From NCBI GenBank assembly GCA_002104905.1, contig MCFE01000731.1, positions 1 to 41,650 of the forward strand: 41,650 bases of DNA, read 5' to 3'. Every line of letters begins with the position of its first letter. Positions within the stretch are counted from its first letter, which is position 1. Under the pieces are notes generated by a model. It was not told the origin of the DNA, searched no databases, and was given only the letters and a program-made list of their open reading frames with translations. Of the stretch, positions 20,287-30,795 are shown piece by piece. Position numbers and translations under genes: made by a program. The DNA is from Basidiobolus meristosporus CBS 931.73. Its lineage: Eukaryota; Basidiobolomycota; Basidiobolomycetes; Basidiobolales; Basidiobolaceae.

Positions 20287-20605
20287 AGCTTGTACTAGGA
20301 CCTTACGAAAGAGTTTGAAAGGAAATATTCTTGAAGTACTACTATCACTCGAAGCAAGCATCATAAAGTATCTTTACCTATTGTTTTGTCGTTACCCATC
20401 AGTGTCTTTTCATAATGAAGATATGGCAATTGAATTTACGATCAATAAAAACAAAATCCCGGGTTTGGCAGACTAAATTAAACTGAAAATCAGTCGAGGA
20501 ACATAGATCTTTTCCTATGTAAATCATTTGTAAACGGAGCAATTGTCTAGATGATACTGAGTAAGAATATACAAAGGTAGCATATAAGTATCATTCGGTC
20601 ACTCT

Positions 20606-20880
20606 TACTAAGTGGGATCGAGAAGGTGATATAAATCGGGAGTACAAGAAGTTACGCCACTTCAAAGTATGCTCCAGAAAATCATGGTGAGTCCCACAAA
20701 ACAATGGAAGAAATGAGTAAAAATAAGAACTATGGACATGTGTGAGGGGAATGCAGAATGCTGACAATCGTTAGAAGTGTGCCTGCAGGAACGCAACAGT
20801 AGCAGAGACAGAACTAAACGTTCAATACAATTAGTGTGCCGACAATTGCGCCCAACAGATAAATAAAGTTGAACTGAGAA
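20606..20880 (+). pseudogene. Collapsed B-A unit (deletion remnant)
   Basis: The family B promoter with its TATAAATCGG (20630-20639) is joined directly to the 3' end of the family B coding region (GTACAAGAAG...CGCCACTTCAAAG), so nearly the whole B gene is deleted. After the B 3' flank, homologous to 10985-11045, the sequence jumps to the very end of a family A gene (VQYN, stop, then CADNC codons) at 20818-20853. Two deletions have thus removed both genes of a unit like the one at 10.5-11.7 kb. Confidence 0.75.
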
Positions 20881-20924
20881 TAATCATTCTTTGCACAGTC
20901 TCACAGACTATTGCTCCATCCTCA

Positions 20925-21060
20925 TTAAAATCAATTTCCATAACTGAATGTTCAAGTGGGCACACAACTTTGCATAAAAACTGGGAAATAGTAAGTTGGT
21001 AGTCAAACTTTATTGTAGTGGCTACTGTTGACCATCCACTCATACTGCTAATACCCACTC
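20925..21060 (+). repeat. Array-associated repeat, CpG-depleted copy
   Basis: Copy of 12715-12850 in which all five CpG sites of that copy read TpG or CpA. It directly borders the transposon-rich tract that begins near 21060. Confidence 0.8.
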
Positions 21061-21144
21061 TCCTTGTGTCACTTGTATTCTCCAACTATAACAGAGAGGT
21101 TGTGCTTTTTAGGAACCAGATGAGAAATATGGTAATCAATATGC

Positions 21145-21405
21145 ATCAACATTTAAAACTTAGCCAACTTTGCTGCATTAGGAATTCTAGTACCCTGACT
21201 GATTTTCTCAAACCCAGACATAACTAATCCCAGTTATAGTTTACTTTATCCCACCTCACAATCTATTTTTAGCTGTCACACTTGATCAATTTGCATGTGG
21301 CATTACATTATCAACTTATCTGCCAAGCCTTCCCAGGTGGTTAGTCCTCTTAGATTCATTCAACCACTTGGCAGTTACTAAGATATCAACTGATTGATGA
21401 TGCAA
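21145..21405 (-). repeat. Dispersed repeat, copy 2
   Basis: Inverted relative to its partner at 1155-1414. It lies inside the decayed transposon tract, downstream (in element orientation) of the copia relic. Confidence 0.7.
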
Positions 21406-22379
21406 ACACTTTCCTGTGGAAGTGCTCAATGAAGGACAGCCAGATGCCTGCTGAATGCTGTGTAAAATACAAGTCTCCTTAACATTACAGCTTTCAGTAT
21501 TTGAAGTAACAGCTACTTGGAGAATATGTAGATGTATCATACCAAAGGACATGTGTCAAATTAGGTCTCATACCATCATGGGTAGCAACTAGATTTCTGT
21601 ACCCTGTATTGAAAGCATATGAAGAATCAATGCAATATACTGGCTGAATCCAGCAAATTGCCAGTAGAATGCCAGCTGAATATCATCAAGTAAAAGTAAA
21701 AAGTCCAAGTATGAAACATTTCATAGTGAGGTTCATTAGGAAAGCTGTCATTTATCTTGACAGTTATAACATACTTTATTTCAATAACTTGGTCAATTCA
21801 ACTCAAATAGTGCTGCATGCCACTTGACAAAGTAAGCCTGTATATTCTTATTGCAGCCAGCCGTTCTTGTTGTTTTAGTCATATGGTACCCTCAGAGACC
21901 TGCAACAACTACTTGCATATAGCTACAGATTTTGGCATTGCATTTGGCAACTAAACTTGTGCTTGCAATTGCAACTACTTGATGAGCCAGTATTGCCTAA
22001 AATTCCTTCAATCCTATAAACTTGAAGTTGTATCTTGAACTTGGCAGGAAAGCATTAATGAGTTCTGAGAACATTGAATATTACTTTGCTAATAGTGTGG
22101 AACATAGTAAAGTGATGTATGCAATTACATATGATTGTGTTAGGTGCTGGACATAAGTTGGGTTGGCAATACAGAAAACACAAGTTGACACATTTGGTCT
22201 GATTGGACTAGCACTGTTGTGCATGCAAGATATACACTACTAAAATGCACATAGCACCCTATGAAAACTTCAAATTCTGATATTCTACTCTTACTACATG
22301 GTGTTTGGGTGGTATTCTACTGGCATTTAGCTGGGATCCAGTCAGTGAACTTCATTAAATTTTTCAAGTGCATTTAACT
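21406..22379. other. Decayed repeat DNA
   Basis: CpG-poor, no intact frame and no motif I can name. It lies where the 3' end of the minus-strand copia relic would be expected, but I could not recognise an LTR. Confidence 0.4.
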
Positions 22380-25250
22380 CTGGAAACAACAGTCTAATTG
22401 CCACCAAGGTTGGTATGAGTGTCAATGTGGCCCAAGTCCCTCTGTTTGATATATCCACAGGCTGCCAAAGTTGCTGTAACATCAAATTCTGAGAGAGAAC
22501 TTCACAAAGTCCTGCTCTCCTATGGTATCTGACTGGCATCCTGTGGTGGATCCACTGTCCTCTAAATTTTGTCCCCAATCAATATCAGGGTATCACAAAA
22601 GATCCTGTAATGAGCTCCTACAAGTGTACCTCAAGTGTCTCAGCAGATCTATTTAGTTATCTAAAATCAGCATAAGTGCCACAATAACATTGGATATATA
22701 GTACTGATTGAGCTGGCACACAATTGCCACTGAATATACAATATTTGGGTATGTTCTAATCAGATATACATTGGGCTGCTAGCCATATATTGGTAAGTGA
22801 ATACTGGGCTTTCAGATGGCGCCAAGCCCTGTTGATTTGGTAGAATGTTGACCAAGATAAGATGTATCTCCACTGTAATAGCTGCTGATTCACAGTTTTT
22901 CTTTTGGTACTTCTTAAGTATTTCTTGAATGTACTTGAACTGGCTGAGAATAGTAGTCTGGGTTCCTCTGACTTTGGAGTATGTTTTCCTTACAAATTAA
23001 CTGAGCTCTCCTAGATTGGACATTCTGAACTCCTTAAATTGGATGAATTTATTCACCTCTGATTTTTCTTGCTTATTGGTGGCTATAATAAGATTAGACA
23101 TATATAGAGCTAGTAAAACTGGAATCTCACTATCTATTGTACAGTAGATACTATGGTCAGAATCACTACTCTGAATACTAAAAGATTATAAATAGGGATC
23201 TATCTTGCAATTTGAAGCTCTTGGTGATTATAAGATACCATATTGAGATTTTTTAAGTTTGCAGATCTGATAAGGGTTATCTTGGTCAAAGAACTCATCA
23301 GGCTGGTTCATGTTTACTTCCTTATGATGTTTATCACTCAAAAATGCTGCTTATACATCTATTTGACACATTTACAACTTTGACTTGGCTTCAGTAGGCA
23401 ATATCAATCTGATGGAATTCAATTTGACTACTAGTCAAAGATATTGGTGTGGCCCAGTCCAATTGATTGAGAGTACCCTTTTGTCACAGGCCTTGCTTTG
23501 TATCCTTCAGTTGTACCATCAGCCTTAATTTGTCTTGAAGACCCATCTGCATACAGCTGATTTTTAGTTGACTGATAATTTAACACAGCCCAAAATTTAA
23601 TTATCTGTTGGGACCAGATATTTCTCAGTCATTGCAGATCTTCAAAACCTTCTCTGAGGGCTATTGCAGGCCTCCTTTACAGTCTGGGGCCCATCACTAT
23701 ATACTGAAGAGGCATAGGCCAAGTCTGGACCCTTATTGATTTAGTAATTTGGGCTATATGAAATCCAGCTGAATATCCTGCCTTGTGAAACTCTAAAGAT
23801 CACCTCTGGGATATTTCTGAGCACTGGTTTGGACTGAAATCTAGTTGAAGAGTCCTCTGGAGTGAAAAGATTCCCATTGCTTTGCTCCAATTCAATTGGA
23901 ACTACTGGTGGATATGAGATTGAATTTCTGTTATCATCAAATAACATCTTGTGTGAAGATATTGAGTTTTACTAGACAACACATCCCTGGATCTGCTCAG
24001 CCTTTTTGCTTTGGCACTGTGGTGAATGTACACCTTACTACCATCTAAATAACCCAAAGGATGCATTTTAAACTTTTTAATGCATATTTTGGCCAATTTC
24101 CAGACAGTCTCTAAGCATATGATGAGCAGTCAACTGTTCCAAAGAGCTTTGCACTTGGTATGTAGCCATACCATGCCTTAGATGGAGTAGAATCACAACG
24201 TATGACACTATAATCCCAATTGTTAAGACATACAGCTGTGGCAAGTGATTTCTCTCAGAAATCTGAGGATAATAGCTGATCTCAGATCTTGCTGTATAGG
24301 TTATTTATCTGTGGGAATGCTCTGACACTGCAATATACTGTGTGGAGTATGGTACAGTAGTCTCTTGCTTCATCCCATGAGCTTTGCATAAGTGGATGAG
24401 CAGTTCTGAGATATATTTTCTGCCAATGCCTGAGTGTACTTTCCTAATTTATTTCTCCAGTTTCTCTCTCCACCATGCCTTTGAGCTCCCAAAGCTTAGA
24501 CAGAGCTTCTTCCTTTACTTCCATGCAAGAGACCTGCATGTATCTTGCATAATCATAATAAATGTGATTAAACATTCCATTCTGCCAAATATTATATTTT
24601 GCATAGGTCTATGCATATCAGAGCATTTTAGATCTAATGTTTTCTTAGTTTTGACTGACCCATGGCTCTCCAATGGCTATCTGGCCTGTTTCCCCTATAT
24701 GACAGCCTCACAATGCTCCTAACTGGCTGGGGGTAATCTGATCTTTAATTGTTTTGCACAAATATTCATAGCAATGTGTCCAAATGTCCTGTACCAAGGC
24801 TTTGGTGTTACTTCATTTAAGTAACTTACATCAACTTGCAGATACAATAAAGATGAGCCAGCATGTATGGATTCCAGCTTCTAATACCTAGAGCAATGTG
24901 GGCAACTCTTGTTTGTGTGCATATTTAGTTCAGATATGTATAGTCTACTGGTGGCTGATAATGCCTTCCAGGCATTCATTGTAATTTGCTGTTGCACAAT
25001 GGACTAGCAATTTGTCTTTATTGTTGGGCAAATGCAGTTAACAGCACTTTGTTCTTTCTCCTGGTACTTTAAGGCCTATGCTCCTACAGTTCTAGGAGGG
25101 CATTCTTTTCCCATAACAATGTCCCAAAGGCCTCTTTCCTGTAGCAGCATATTCATCTTCACCATCCAGACTTGATGTTAGATCCAGAATGGCATTCCTT
25201 TCACCAGAATCACCATTGCAGCTCTGCTGTCACCTCCAGTACCAACTTCT
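22380..25250 (-). mobile_element. Decayed Ty1/copia relic (gag to RNase H), minus strand
   Basis: On the minus strand, in the expected order, I find gag (near 25200-24980: MLLQERG, then AWKAL), an integrase part (near 24500: KEEALSK.WELK.MVERETGE), the C-terminal integrase region (24096-23950: LGYLDGSK..., SRDVL), and RNase H-like pieces near 22640-22500 (DLL.YPDIDWGQ). Each matches the corresponding part of the element at 36695-41110. Stops and frameshifts occur throughout and I see no flanking LTRs. It is clearly older than the 36.7-kb element. Confidence 0.8.
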
Positions 25251-25609
25251 CTACATATAGATTATGCAATTACTGAAATGATTTCCACTTTGTCAACCAC
25301 TCATGCCTGCCTTGCTGTTAAAGCACCATTCTGGTTCCCTTATTGCAACTCCATACATTTATCTACAAAGATAGTAGTTACCCTCAGATATGTGCAGTTA
25401 ATAAACTATACAGGTTATCAACATCTTGAAAGGTACCCAACATACATAATTGGGGATAACCCTTACCCTCTTATATATATTCACTACTACATAGGTTGGC
25501 TGATAAGCTGTGAAGCACAATCCGTCTGTAATGATGATGATGAAGTAGAACATATATACGTATATACCTCATTTGTCACTAAAAGCCTGAGGATGGGATG
25601 AGTATTTTA

Positions 25610-25979
25610 TTATTGACAGAGTAGGAATCTTGGTTTTGCATATATACAATAATATCTGCGGAGGCGTCGTTCACAACAAATACACGATGGTTGATCATAA
25701 TCGCCCTCATCTGGGATAGGTGGCTGAATGTATGTAGGCGTAGATGGTTGGAACAACGTCTGATCTACTAGCTGCACTTGGGAGTATTGATTCGAGTTGG
25801 AGAGAGCTTGGGCATCTTGCGCAGAGTTAGCCTGGATGCTGTCCAGCAACGGTGAGGCATCTGGGACATCCGATGGGTAGTCTGTCGATGAATATGATTC
25901 AAGGTATGGTGTCTGGTTGTTGTATGTATCGATGGGCCAAGAATACCATGGTGGATAGAATGTAGGTATTGTGGTGCAT
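25610..25979 (-). pseudogene. Family C secreted-protein pseudogene C1
   Basis: The ATG at 25979 starts the same signal-peptide codons as the intact copy (33657), but a 20-bp deletion at the signal cleavage region shifts the frame. The module (LLDSIQANSAQDAQALSN to FQP) is preserved in another frame; the acidic segment is shortened and the basic tail is altered (CICCERRLRRYY) and runs past the normal stop. The same 20-bp deletion is present in C2 at 28765-29116. The TATAAAAG box is still 48 nt upstream. Confidence 0.8.
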
Positions 25980-26386
25980 ATTGGTACTTAGTGATACTCG
26001 ACAATTACTTTTATCCATACTTTTATACATGATAGGCATGATTGATCAACGATTGTCAGCTACCAAAGTACAGTATACTAAATTATTTAGCCAAAGTTAA
26101 TCATCATTTTATTCAGAACAACTAAATGAAGAGGCGATTATCATTGGTTTGCATGACGAAAAATAAATAAACATCAATTGCCAATTGGCATCCAAGATTG
26201 GCATTCATAAGTATTGTTCTTATGTAGCCTAATATCTAGCTTTGTCAATATTACGGGATAAAATCTATGGATATTTGACCCATTGGTCAATACTTTGCTG
26301 AGCTAGATATAGGATTTAGCATAACAAATTATGCCAACTACGGTTATAAAATGAGCCTGTGAATAGTGCTACACTGCTCATCAAGA
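25980..26386. promoter_or_regulatory. Divergent promoter between family C (-) and family B (+)
   Basis: About 400 bp separate the divergent starts. Each side has its own TATA box: TATAAAAG on the minus strand (26020-26027) and TATAAA on the plus strand (26345-26350). In between, blocks are conserved in other array copies (29.1, 30.8, 33.7, 34.8 and partly 41.4 kb): TTTAGCCAAAGTTAATCATC, GCATGACGAAAA, and a cluster of CCAAT/ATTGG motifs (26180-26202). The conservation suggests shared control of B and C genes. Confidence 0.65.
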
Positions 26387-26968
26387 ATGCAACTCATTAT
26401 CGCTTTATTGGCCTTCTACATTGCCTCCATCCAGGCAATCCCTGTTGCAATAGATGAAGCTTCTCAGGTCAGCTATGGTAACAATTCATGTGGGGAGCAA
26501 GTAAGCCCCTGTTACCAAGAAGCTCAATCCCCCGGATACGACTATCAACCAGAACAGGATGACGGTAGCGAGGAAGATTTCGATATGACTGAGGGCGAAG
26601 GCAAAGGTGAAGGTGAAGGCGAAGGCGGAGACTCAATGGAAGACACTACCACCCAGCCAGAGTTATCGTATAGTGCTGAGTCGGGTATTCCTGACTTCAA
26701 TATAGCTGACATACAGCCACGACAGGCCTTGTTGGACAAAGTAAATACTCACTCCTCCAATAAGGCTGATGCACTATCAAACTCCAATCAGTTTGACCAG
26801 GCCCAGGTCATCGACCAGACCCTCTATCAACCCAAGCAGCAGCAACACCAAATTATCATTACTCAGCCAGCGCCTCGTAGCTATGGTGGCAGCAGAAAGA
26901 AGTACAAGAGGTCAGCCCACAAGGATTTTAAGATCAGATATTTCAGCGGGAACAGATACTTGGATTAA
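26387..26968 (+). CDS. Family B secreted protein
   Basis: The 193-residue precursor starts at the ATG 42 nt after the TATAAA. Signal peptide 1-18 (cut after SIQA), Cys35 and Cys42 at the same positions as in the 18432 copy, an acidic region with a GEGEG-type repeat (69-81), the shared module (115-149, LLDKVNTHSSNKADALSN to YQP), the Gln-rich IIITQP stretch, and a basic tail with KKYKRSAHKDFKIRYFSGNR (171-190). The possible Kex2 site KR is at 174-175. AATAAA lies at 26976-26981. The Gly-Glu repeat is the main length difference between the two intact B proteins. Confidence 0.88.
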   Translation: MQLIIALLAFYIASIQAIPVAIDEASQVSYGNNSCGEQVSPCYQEAQSPGYDYQPEQDDGSEEDFDMTEGEGKGEGEGEGGDSMEDTTTQPELSYSAESGIPDFNIADIQPRQALLDKVNTHSSNKADALSNSNQFDQAQVIDQTLYQPKQQQHQIIITQPAPRSYGGSRKKYKRSAHKDFKIRYFSGNRYLD

Positions 26969-27182
26969 TATTACGAATAAATATCCCATTTGAAGTCATT
27001 GAAACATCAGCAGCCTTAGTGTGAAAACTGCTATACCACAGGTATTAACAATGGTTGCTACTAGCCTTGTTCAAAACCGCAACTTTAATTGAGTTTTTGC
27101 ATATAAATTCTTGATAAGCACTATTTTTTAACTTTTTGAATTTCCAGTAAGAACGCTTCTTTTGCCCCTAATATCGCTCAAA

Positions 27183-27640
27183 GTCACAGTCTGCCCATCT
27201 ACAGAGCCAGTAGATAAACTCAGGGAAGTGTTGGAGAGTGTCATTGAGGAAGCAAAACGCGATATGACTCATACTACGAGTTGTCAAGCGAGCGCTCGAA
27301 GCGTGCACACAGGAATGGCACTGTTCTTACGTAGATCATTATCTCATTGTCAGTTTGCAGAAATATCTTTCATCATAAATAATACCTTCGATTTTTTATC
27401 CCCAAAATTGTGGGTCTAATTATGAAAATTTTCCTCACTTCTTCTGTGGTAAATATAGCGCTACACCCTCTAGGCAACGGTAAGACTGTATATAGTACAT
27501 TCCCAGTTGCTAGTTGAGTTATAGTGAGCAGTGACTGATCGGTCCTTCGGGATTAAAGGTTGTATTCGGTTGATGAACTTGCCGGTGATTATTTCAACAG
27601 CCTGGCGAGGACGGCCCGCTCATTCTGAGAGGTTGCTAAT
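27183..27640 (+). repeat. Conserved non-coding block, copy 2 (candidate RNA gene)
   Basis: Lies between the family B and family A genes and is homologous to 31645-32090 over its whole length and to 12088-12560 over most of it. It keeps TATATAGTACATTCCCAG (27489-27506), the TTCG-capped hairpin (27541-27554) and the second hairpin (27579-27585 with 27601-27608). The 85-codon plus frame at 27162-27419 ends early in its homologue's reading and has no gene marks. Confidence 0.65.
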
Positions 27641-27822
27641 TGATACACAGGCTAAAATAAACCATTTGATGGAAAGTATGCTTAATACAAGCAAATGAAC
27701 GAAACCTCAACAAACTCCATATAGATATAGATATATAAGCACTACCTAGCAGTTTGTTTGTAATCTATTAGTAGTGTATGGGAACCATGGGTATCCAAAC
27801 CATACTATATAACTTGCTGTGC

Positions 27823-27828
27823 TATATA
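27823..27828 (+). promoter_or_regulatory. TATA box of family A gene (27870)
   Basis: TATATA, first T exactly 47 nt upstream of the ATG. Confidence 0.7.
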
Positions 27829-27869
27829 TTCATCAGTGCACTTCCGTGTGAACGGAACTATTCGACAAG

Positions 27870-28406
27870 ATGCGTTTTGCTACAGCAGCAGTGATTTTGG
27901 CCCTCGCTTCTCTTCAACTGGCGGTTGCTGCCCCAATCGGTTGCTCTTCCCCTTGTACCAGTGAGTATAAAAGGGCTCATTATCGTAGCTCACCATGTGC
28001 ACAGTATGCGGAAGGCTGCTATCAGAATGTCCAAGTGTTGCCAACCATCAAGACAACAAATATCCAAGCCCCATTGTTACGTCAGGTGTTCACTACTGTT
28101 ACCAGAAAACACGACAATCTGAACACTGCAAATGCCAGCAGTGATAAACGCTTCAACGTGGAGTACCAAGCAGGCCCCAGTCTCGAAGCAGAGGGCTCAG
28201 CTAGCGCATTAGAATACGCCAAGCAGAAGGAAGCTGAGCACTCGGATGACAGTTATTCGAATCCCTATGTCTTTATGCAGCCCACCCATGATGTGCAATA
28301 CTCAGAACCCATGGTTGAGACCCAATGCGTCTCAGACTGTCCTGAGCAAAATGAACAATATACAGAGCCTACGGAGAATACCGAGTGTGCTGATAATTGC
28401 GCTTGA
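27870..28406 (+). CDS. Family A secreted protein, full length
   Basis: The 178-residue precursor has a signal peptide (1-20, ending AVAA just before PIGC), an N-terminal Cys group (25, 29, 43, 50), the shared module (69-103: LLRQVFTTVTRKHDNLN to YQAGP), an acidic middle part, and a C-terminal Cys group (153, 157, 173, 177; C-x3-C-x15-C-x3-C). Eight Cys in two groups suggest four disulfides. AATAAA follows at 28415-28420. It is nearly identical to the copy at 32394, 4.5 kb away, which marks a recent duplication. No known family. Confidence 0.9.
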   Translation: MRFATAAVILALASLQLAVAAPIGCSSPCTSEYKRAHYRSSPCAQYAEGCYQNVQVLPTIKTTNIQAPLLRQVFTTVTRKHDNLNTANASSDKRFNVEYQAGPSLEAEGSASALEYAKQKEAEHSDDSYSNPYVFMQPTHDVQYSEPMVETQCVSDCPEQNEQYTEPTENTECADNCA

Positions 28407-28420
28407 AGTAGCCTAATAAA

Positions 28421-28764
28421 GCTTACCTACTCTTTCTTTCAACCATGAAGAAATAGGAAATTTACTAGAAACAGTATGAATAGTATGATGCCAAGGGAGC
28501 AATACACCAATTAATGGGCACATATACCCGGGCTTAAATCTAACCCTCCCATAAATATTCACTTCATATGATGGCTGATAAGCAGGGAGGCATAATCCGT
28601 CTGTAATGATGGTGATGGAGTAGAACATATATACGTATATACCTCTTTTCTGACTAAAAGCCTGCGGAAGGGATGAATATTTACACAATGCATATCTCTC
28701 CATGTACTCTGGTTTCCCTATTTTATTATTAACAGCGTAGGAATCTCAGTGCTCCATGTTTACA
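28421..28764. repeat. A-C intergenic segment, duplicated at 32945-33276
   Basis: The convergent A (+) and C (-) genes are separated by this stretch, which is nearly identical to 32945-33276 apart from a short deletion there. It holds the AATAAA of the C gene on the minus strand (AATAATAAAATAGG) and no coding frame I support. A related, shorter version precedes C1 at about 25490-25600. Confidence 0.7.
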
Positions 28765-29116
28765 TTAATATCTGTAGCGGCGTCGTTCACAACGACTACA
28801 CGATGGTTGATCATAATCATCACTTTGGTATTTGTCTTCGTCCTCATCTGGGATCGGTGATTGCACATATGTGGGCGTAGATGGTTGGAATAACGTCTGA
28901 TCCACCAACTGCACCTGGCCATATTGATTTGAGTTGGAGAGAGCTTGGGCATCCTGCGCAGAGTTAGCCTGGATGCTGTCCAGCAACGGAGAGGCATCTG
29001 GGACATCCGATGGGTAGTCTGTCGATGAATATGATTCAAGGTATGGTGTCTGGTTGTTGTATGTATCGATGGGCCAAGAATACTATGGTGGATAGAATGT
29101 AGGTATTGTAATGCAT
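28765..29116 (-). pseudogene. Family C secreted-protein pseudogene C2
   Basis: As in C1, a 20-bp deletion at the end of the signal peptide shifts the frame soon after the ATG at 29116. The rest, in another frame, is well kept: module, PIPDEDEDKYQSDDYDQPSC and the tail CSRCERRRYRY. A 9-bp in-frame deletion next to it is also shared with C1. The body is too well preserved for an old pseudogene, so the lesion is recent or the copy is corrected by gene conversion. TATAAAAG is 48 nt upstream. Confidence 0.75.
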
Positions 29117-29836
29117 TTTGGTGCTTAGTGATACTCGACAATTACTTTTATCCACACTTTTATACATGATATACATGATAGGCATGATTCATCAATGATC
29201 ATCAGCTACCCAAGCACAGCTTACTAAATTATTTAGCCAAAGTTAATCATCATTCTATTCAGAACAACTAAATGATGAGTTGATTATCATCTCACATTCA
29301 TATCACAATCAATAGTGAAATCAATGGTGTTAATCAGTGACCAAGTTAGCCTACCATTGGGCTGCATGACGAAAAATATGTAAATATTAATTGACCAATC
29401 GGCATTCAACATTGGCATTCAATATCAGGTTTGTACTAGCAAATATCGAACCTCAAGTCTTCAACTAGGCGAGACCACTCGTGATAACTACGATTGTTTA
29501 TTTATCGTATTTACGAACCAAGTATTGTTCTTACAAAGATTATATGATATCTAGCTTTGTTAATATTACGGAATAAAATCTATGGATATATGAGCCTTGC
29601 TTTCCTGAGTTAGGTAATTATCAATTGATAGCGAGAATGCTACTTGTTGTTGCTTGGCTGGTTTTATGCGTTCCTACTATCCAAGTGACTCCTGGTTACG
29701 TTGAGATCATTTGAGCGGATATCAATAGCGTTCTTATTACCTATCCTTCATCTATCACAGCTATCTATTAAAATGTGAATACATCAACGTAGTTATGCTC
29801 ATCAATATCCAAGCCTTGATATATAGTCAAACGCAC
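29117..29836. promoter_or_regulatory. Family C promoter copy followed by family A' upstream region
   Basis: The first half repeats the divergent C/B promoter (conserved AAAGTTAATCATC and CCAAT/ATTGG motifs near 29395-29420). Instead of a B gene, the second half (about 29600-29836) is the upstream region of A', repeated at 34510-34756 and 35640-35938. The junction shows how A' was fitted into the C-B interval. Confidence 0.55.
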
Positions 29837-29842
29837 TATATA
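29837..29842 (+). promoter_or_regulatory. TATA box of A' gene
   Basis: TATATA, first T exactly 47 nt upstream of the ATG at 29884, the same spacing as in family A. Confidence 0.7.
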
Positions 29843-29883
29843 TGAAAGATTGTATGAGGCAAAATACTCATTCGTCCTTCAAG

Positions 29884-30438
29884 ATGCGTGCAACTACTAT
29901 TATGATGATTTTGGCCCTTGTGTCTCTTCAGACCACCATCGCAGCCCCAGTCCCATGCTCTTCATGTTCCCGCAAGTATAGAAGAGTCCGTCAACGTAGC
30001 TCACGATGCTCTGACCAAGAAAGCAACTGCCACTCGAGTAACCAAGTTCAACCGATTGTTGAAGTGCCAAATGTCCAAGCCCCATTATTGCGACAGGTGT
30101 TCACTACCGTTACAAGGAAAAATGACAATCTCAACACTGCTAATGCGAATAGTGACAAGAGCCTTAATGTGAACTATCAGGCTGGCCCCAGCCTTGAGGC
30201 AGAAGGTGAAGCAATTGCCACTGAGTTTGCTAAACAGAAGGGGGACTCTTCCTCTGCAGATGATTCATCATATCCCGTGGTTGTGGTTCAGCCCTCGCAA
30301 GACGTTCAGTATGCAACACCAGTAGTGGATACTCAATGTATTGAAGGTTGCTCAGGCCAGGATGTACAGTACATGGAACCCCTGGCAGATGCATCATGTG
30401 GTGACAATTGTGCTGATCAGTTAACTGAGCCTATGTAA
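29884..30438 (+). CDS. Family A' secreted protein
   Basis: The 184-residue precursor is a diverged relative of family A. Signal peptide 1-20 (ending TTIA before APVPC), N-terminal Cys at 25, 28, 42 and 49, the module at 68-102 (LLRQVFTTVTRKNDNLN to YQAGP) followed by SLEAEGE, and C-terminal Cys at 152, 156, 172 and 176. The module is almost unchanged from family A while the first 60 residues and the C-terminal part differ strongly. I start at 29884 because the in-frame ATG at 29842 overlaps the end of the TATA box. AATAAA at 30457-30462. Confidence 0.88.
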   Translation: MRATTIMMILALVSLQTTIAAPVPCSSCSRKYRRVRQRSSRCSDQESNCHSSNQVQPIVEVPNVQAPLLRQVFTTVTRKNDNLNTANANSDKSLNVNYQAGPSLEAEGEAIATEFAKQKGDSSSADDSSYPVVVVQPSQDVQYATPVVDTQCIEGCSGQDVQYMEPLADASCGDNCADQLTEPM

Positions 30439-30462
30439 GACACTCTGTAGTTGATCAATAAA

Positions 30463-30744
30463 CCTCATTGATTCATATATAAGCGATCAGAAGTAGGCAC
30501 GTTACCTCTGTACTGTAACTGGAGCCTCCATTCGAGTATGTGCAATTGCCACTATGGGTGCTTCATGCTGACATGAACAACAGTGCAATTGCAACATGGT
30601 TTGTTCAATCGTAGAGTTAGTGAGGGGAGCGTACAGAGCTGCGTACTAATCAACACATATACCTTAGTGTTTATAGACCAACTAATGGGGAAAGTAGCAC
30701 ATATGGAGATAGCCTTATTTACTTAGAAATCAGATGCATAGAAC
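30463..30744. other. A' 3' flank, no gene
   Basis: Homologous to 36650-36694 plus 41116-41335, that is, to the flanks of the copia insertion, which shows where that element inserted. Confidence 0.7.
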
Positions 30745-30795
30745 ACACCAACCAAGAATGTAGGCATTGTAGTATATCTCGGCGCTTAGTGATGA
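30745..30795 (-). pseudogene. Family C stub (first codons only)
   Basis: Only the sequence around the C start remains (AAGAATGTAGG.ATTGTA..., GCTTAGTGATGATCG on the plus strand). The ATG is changed and the rest of the gene is deleted. The associated promoter copy follows at 30800-31343. Confidence 0.6.

Noticed and set aside
22342-22578. 78-codon minus frame as an independent gene
   Set aside because: Located where the 3' end of the copia relic lies; no gene marks and CpG-poor surroundings.
24384-24722. Plus-strand frame of 112 codons
   Set aside because: It is the antisense of the minus-strand copia integrase relic; the minus strand matches the element at 36.7 kb in order and sequence.
27162-27419. 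85-codon plus frame before the family A gene
   Set aside because: Lies in the duplicated non-coding block, lacks signal peptide and TATA box, and is not preserved as an equivalent frame from a start in the copy at 31.7 kb.
29842-29883. Upstream ATG of the A' frame as start
   Set aside because: It overlaps the TATA box and would add residues before a clear signal peptide; related genes start 47 nt after the TATA box.
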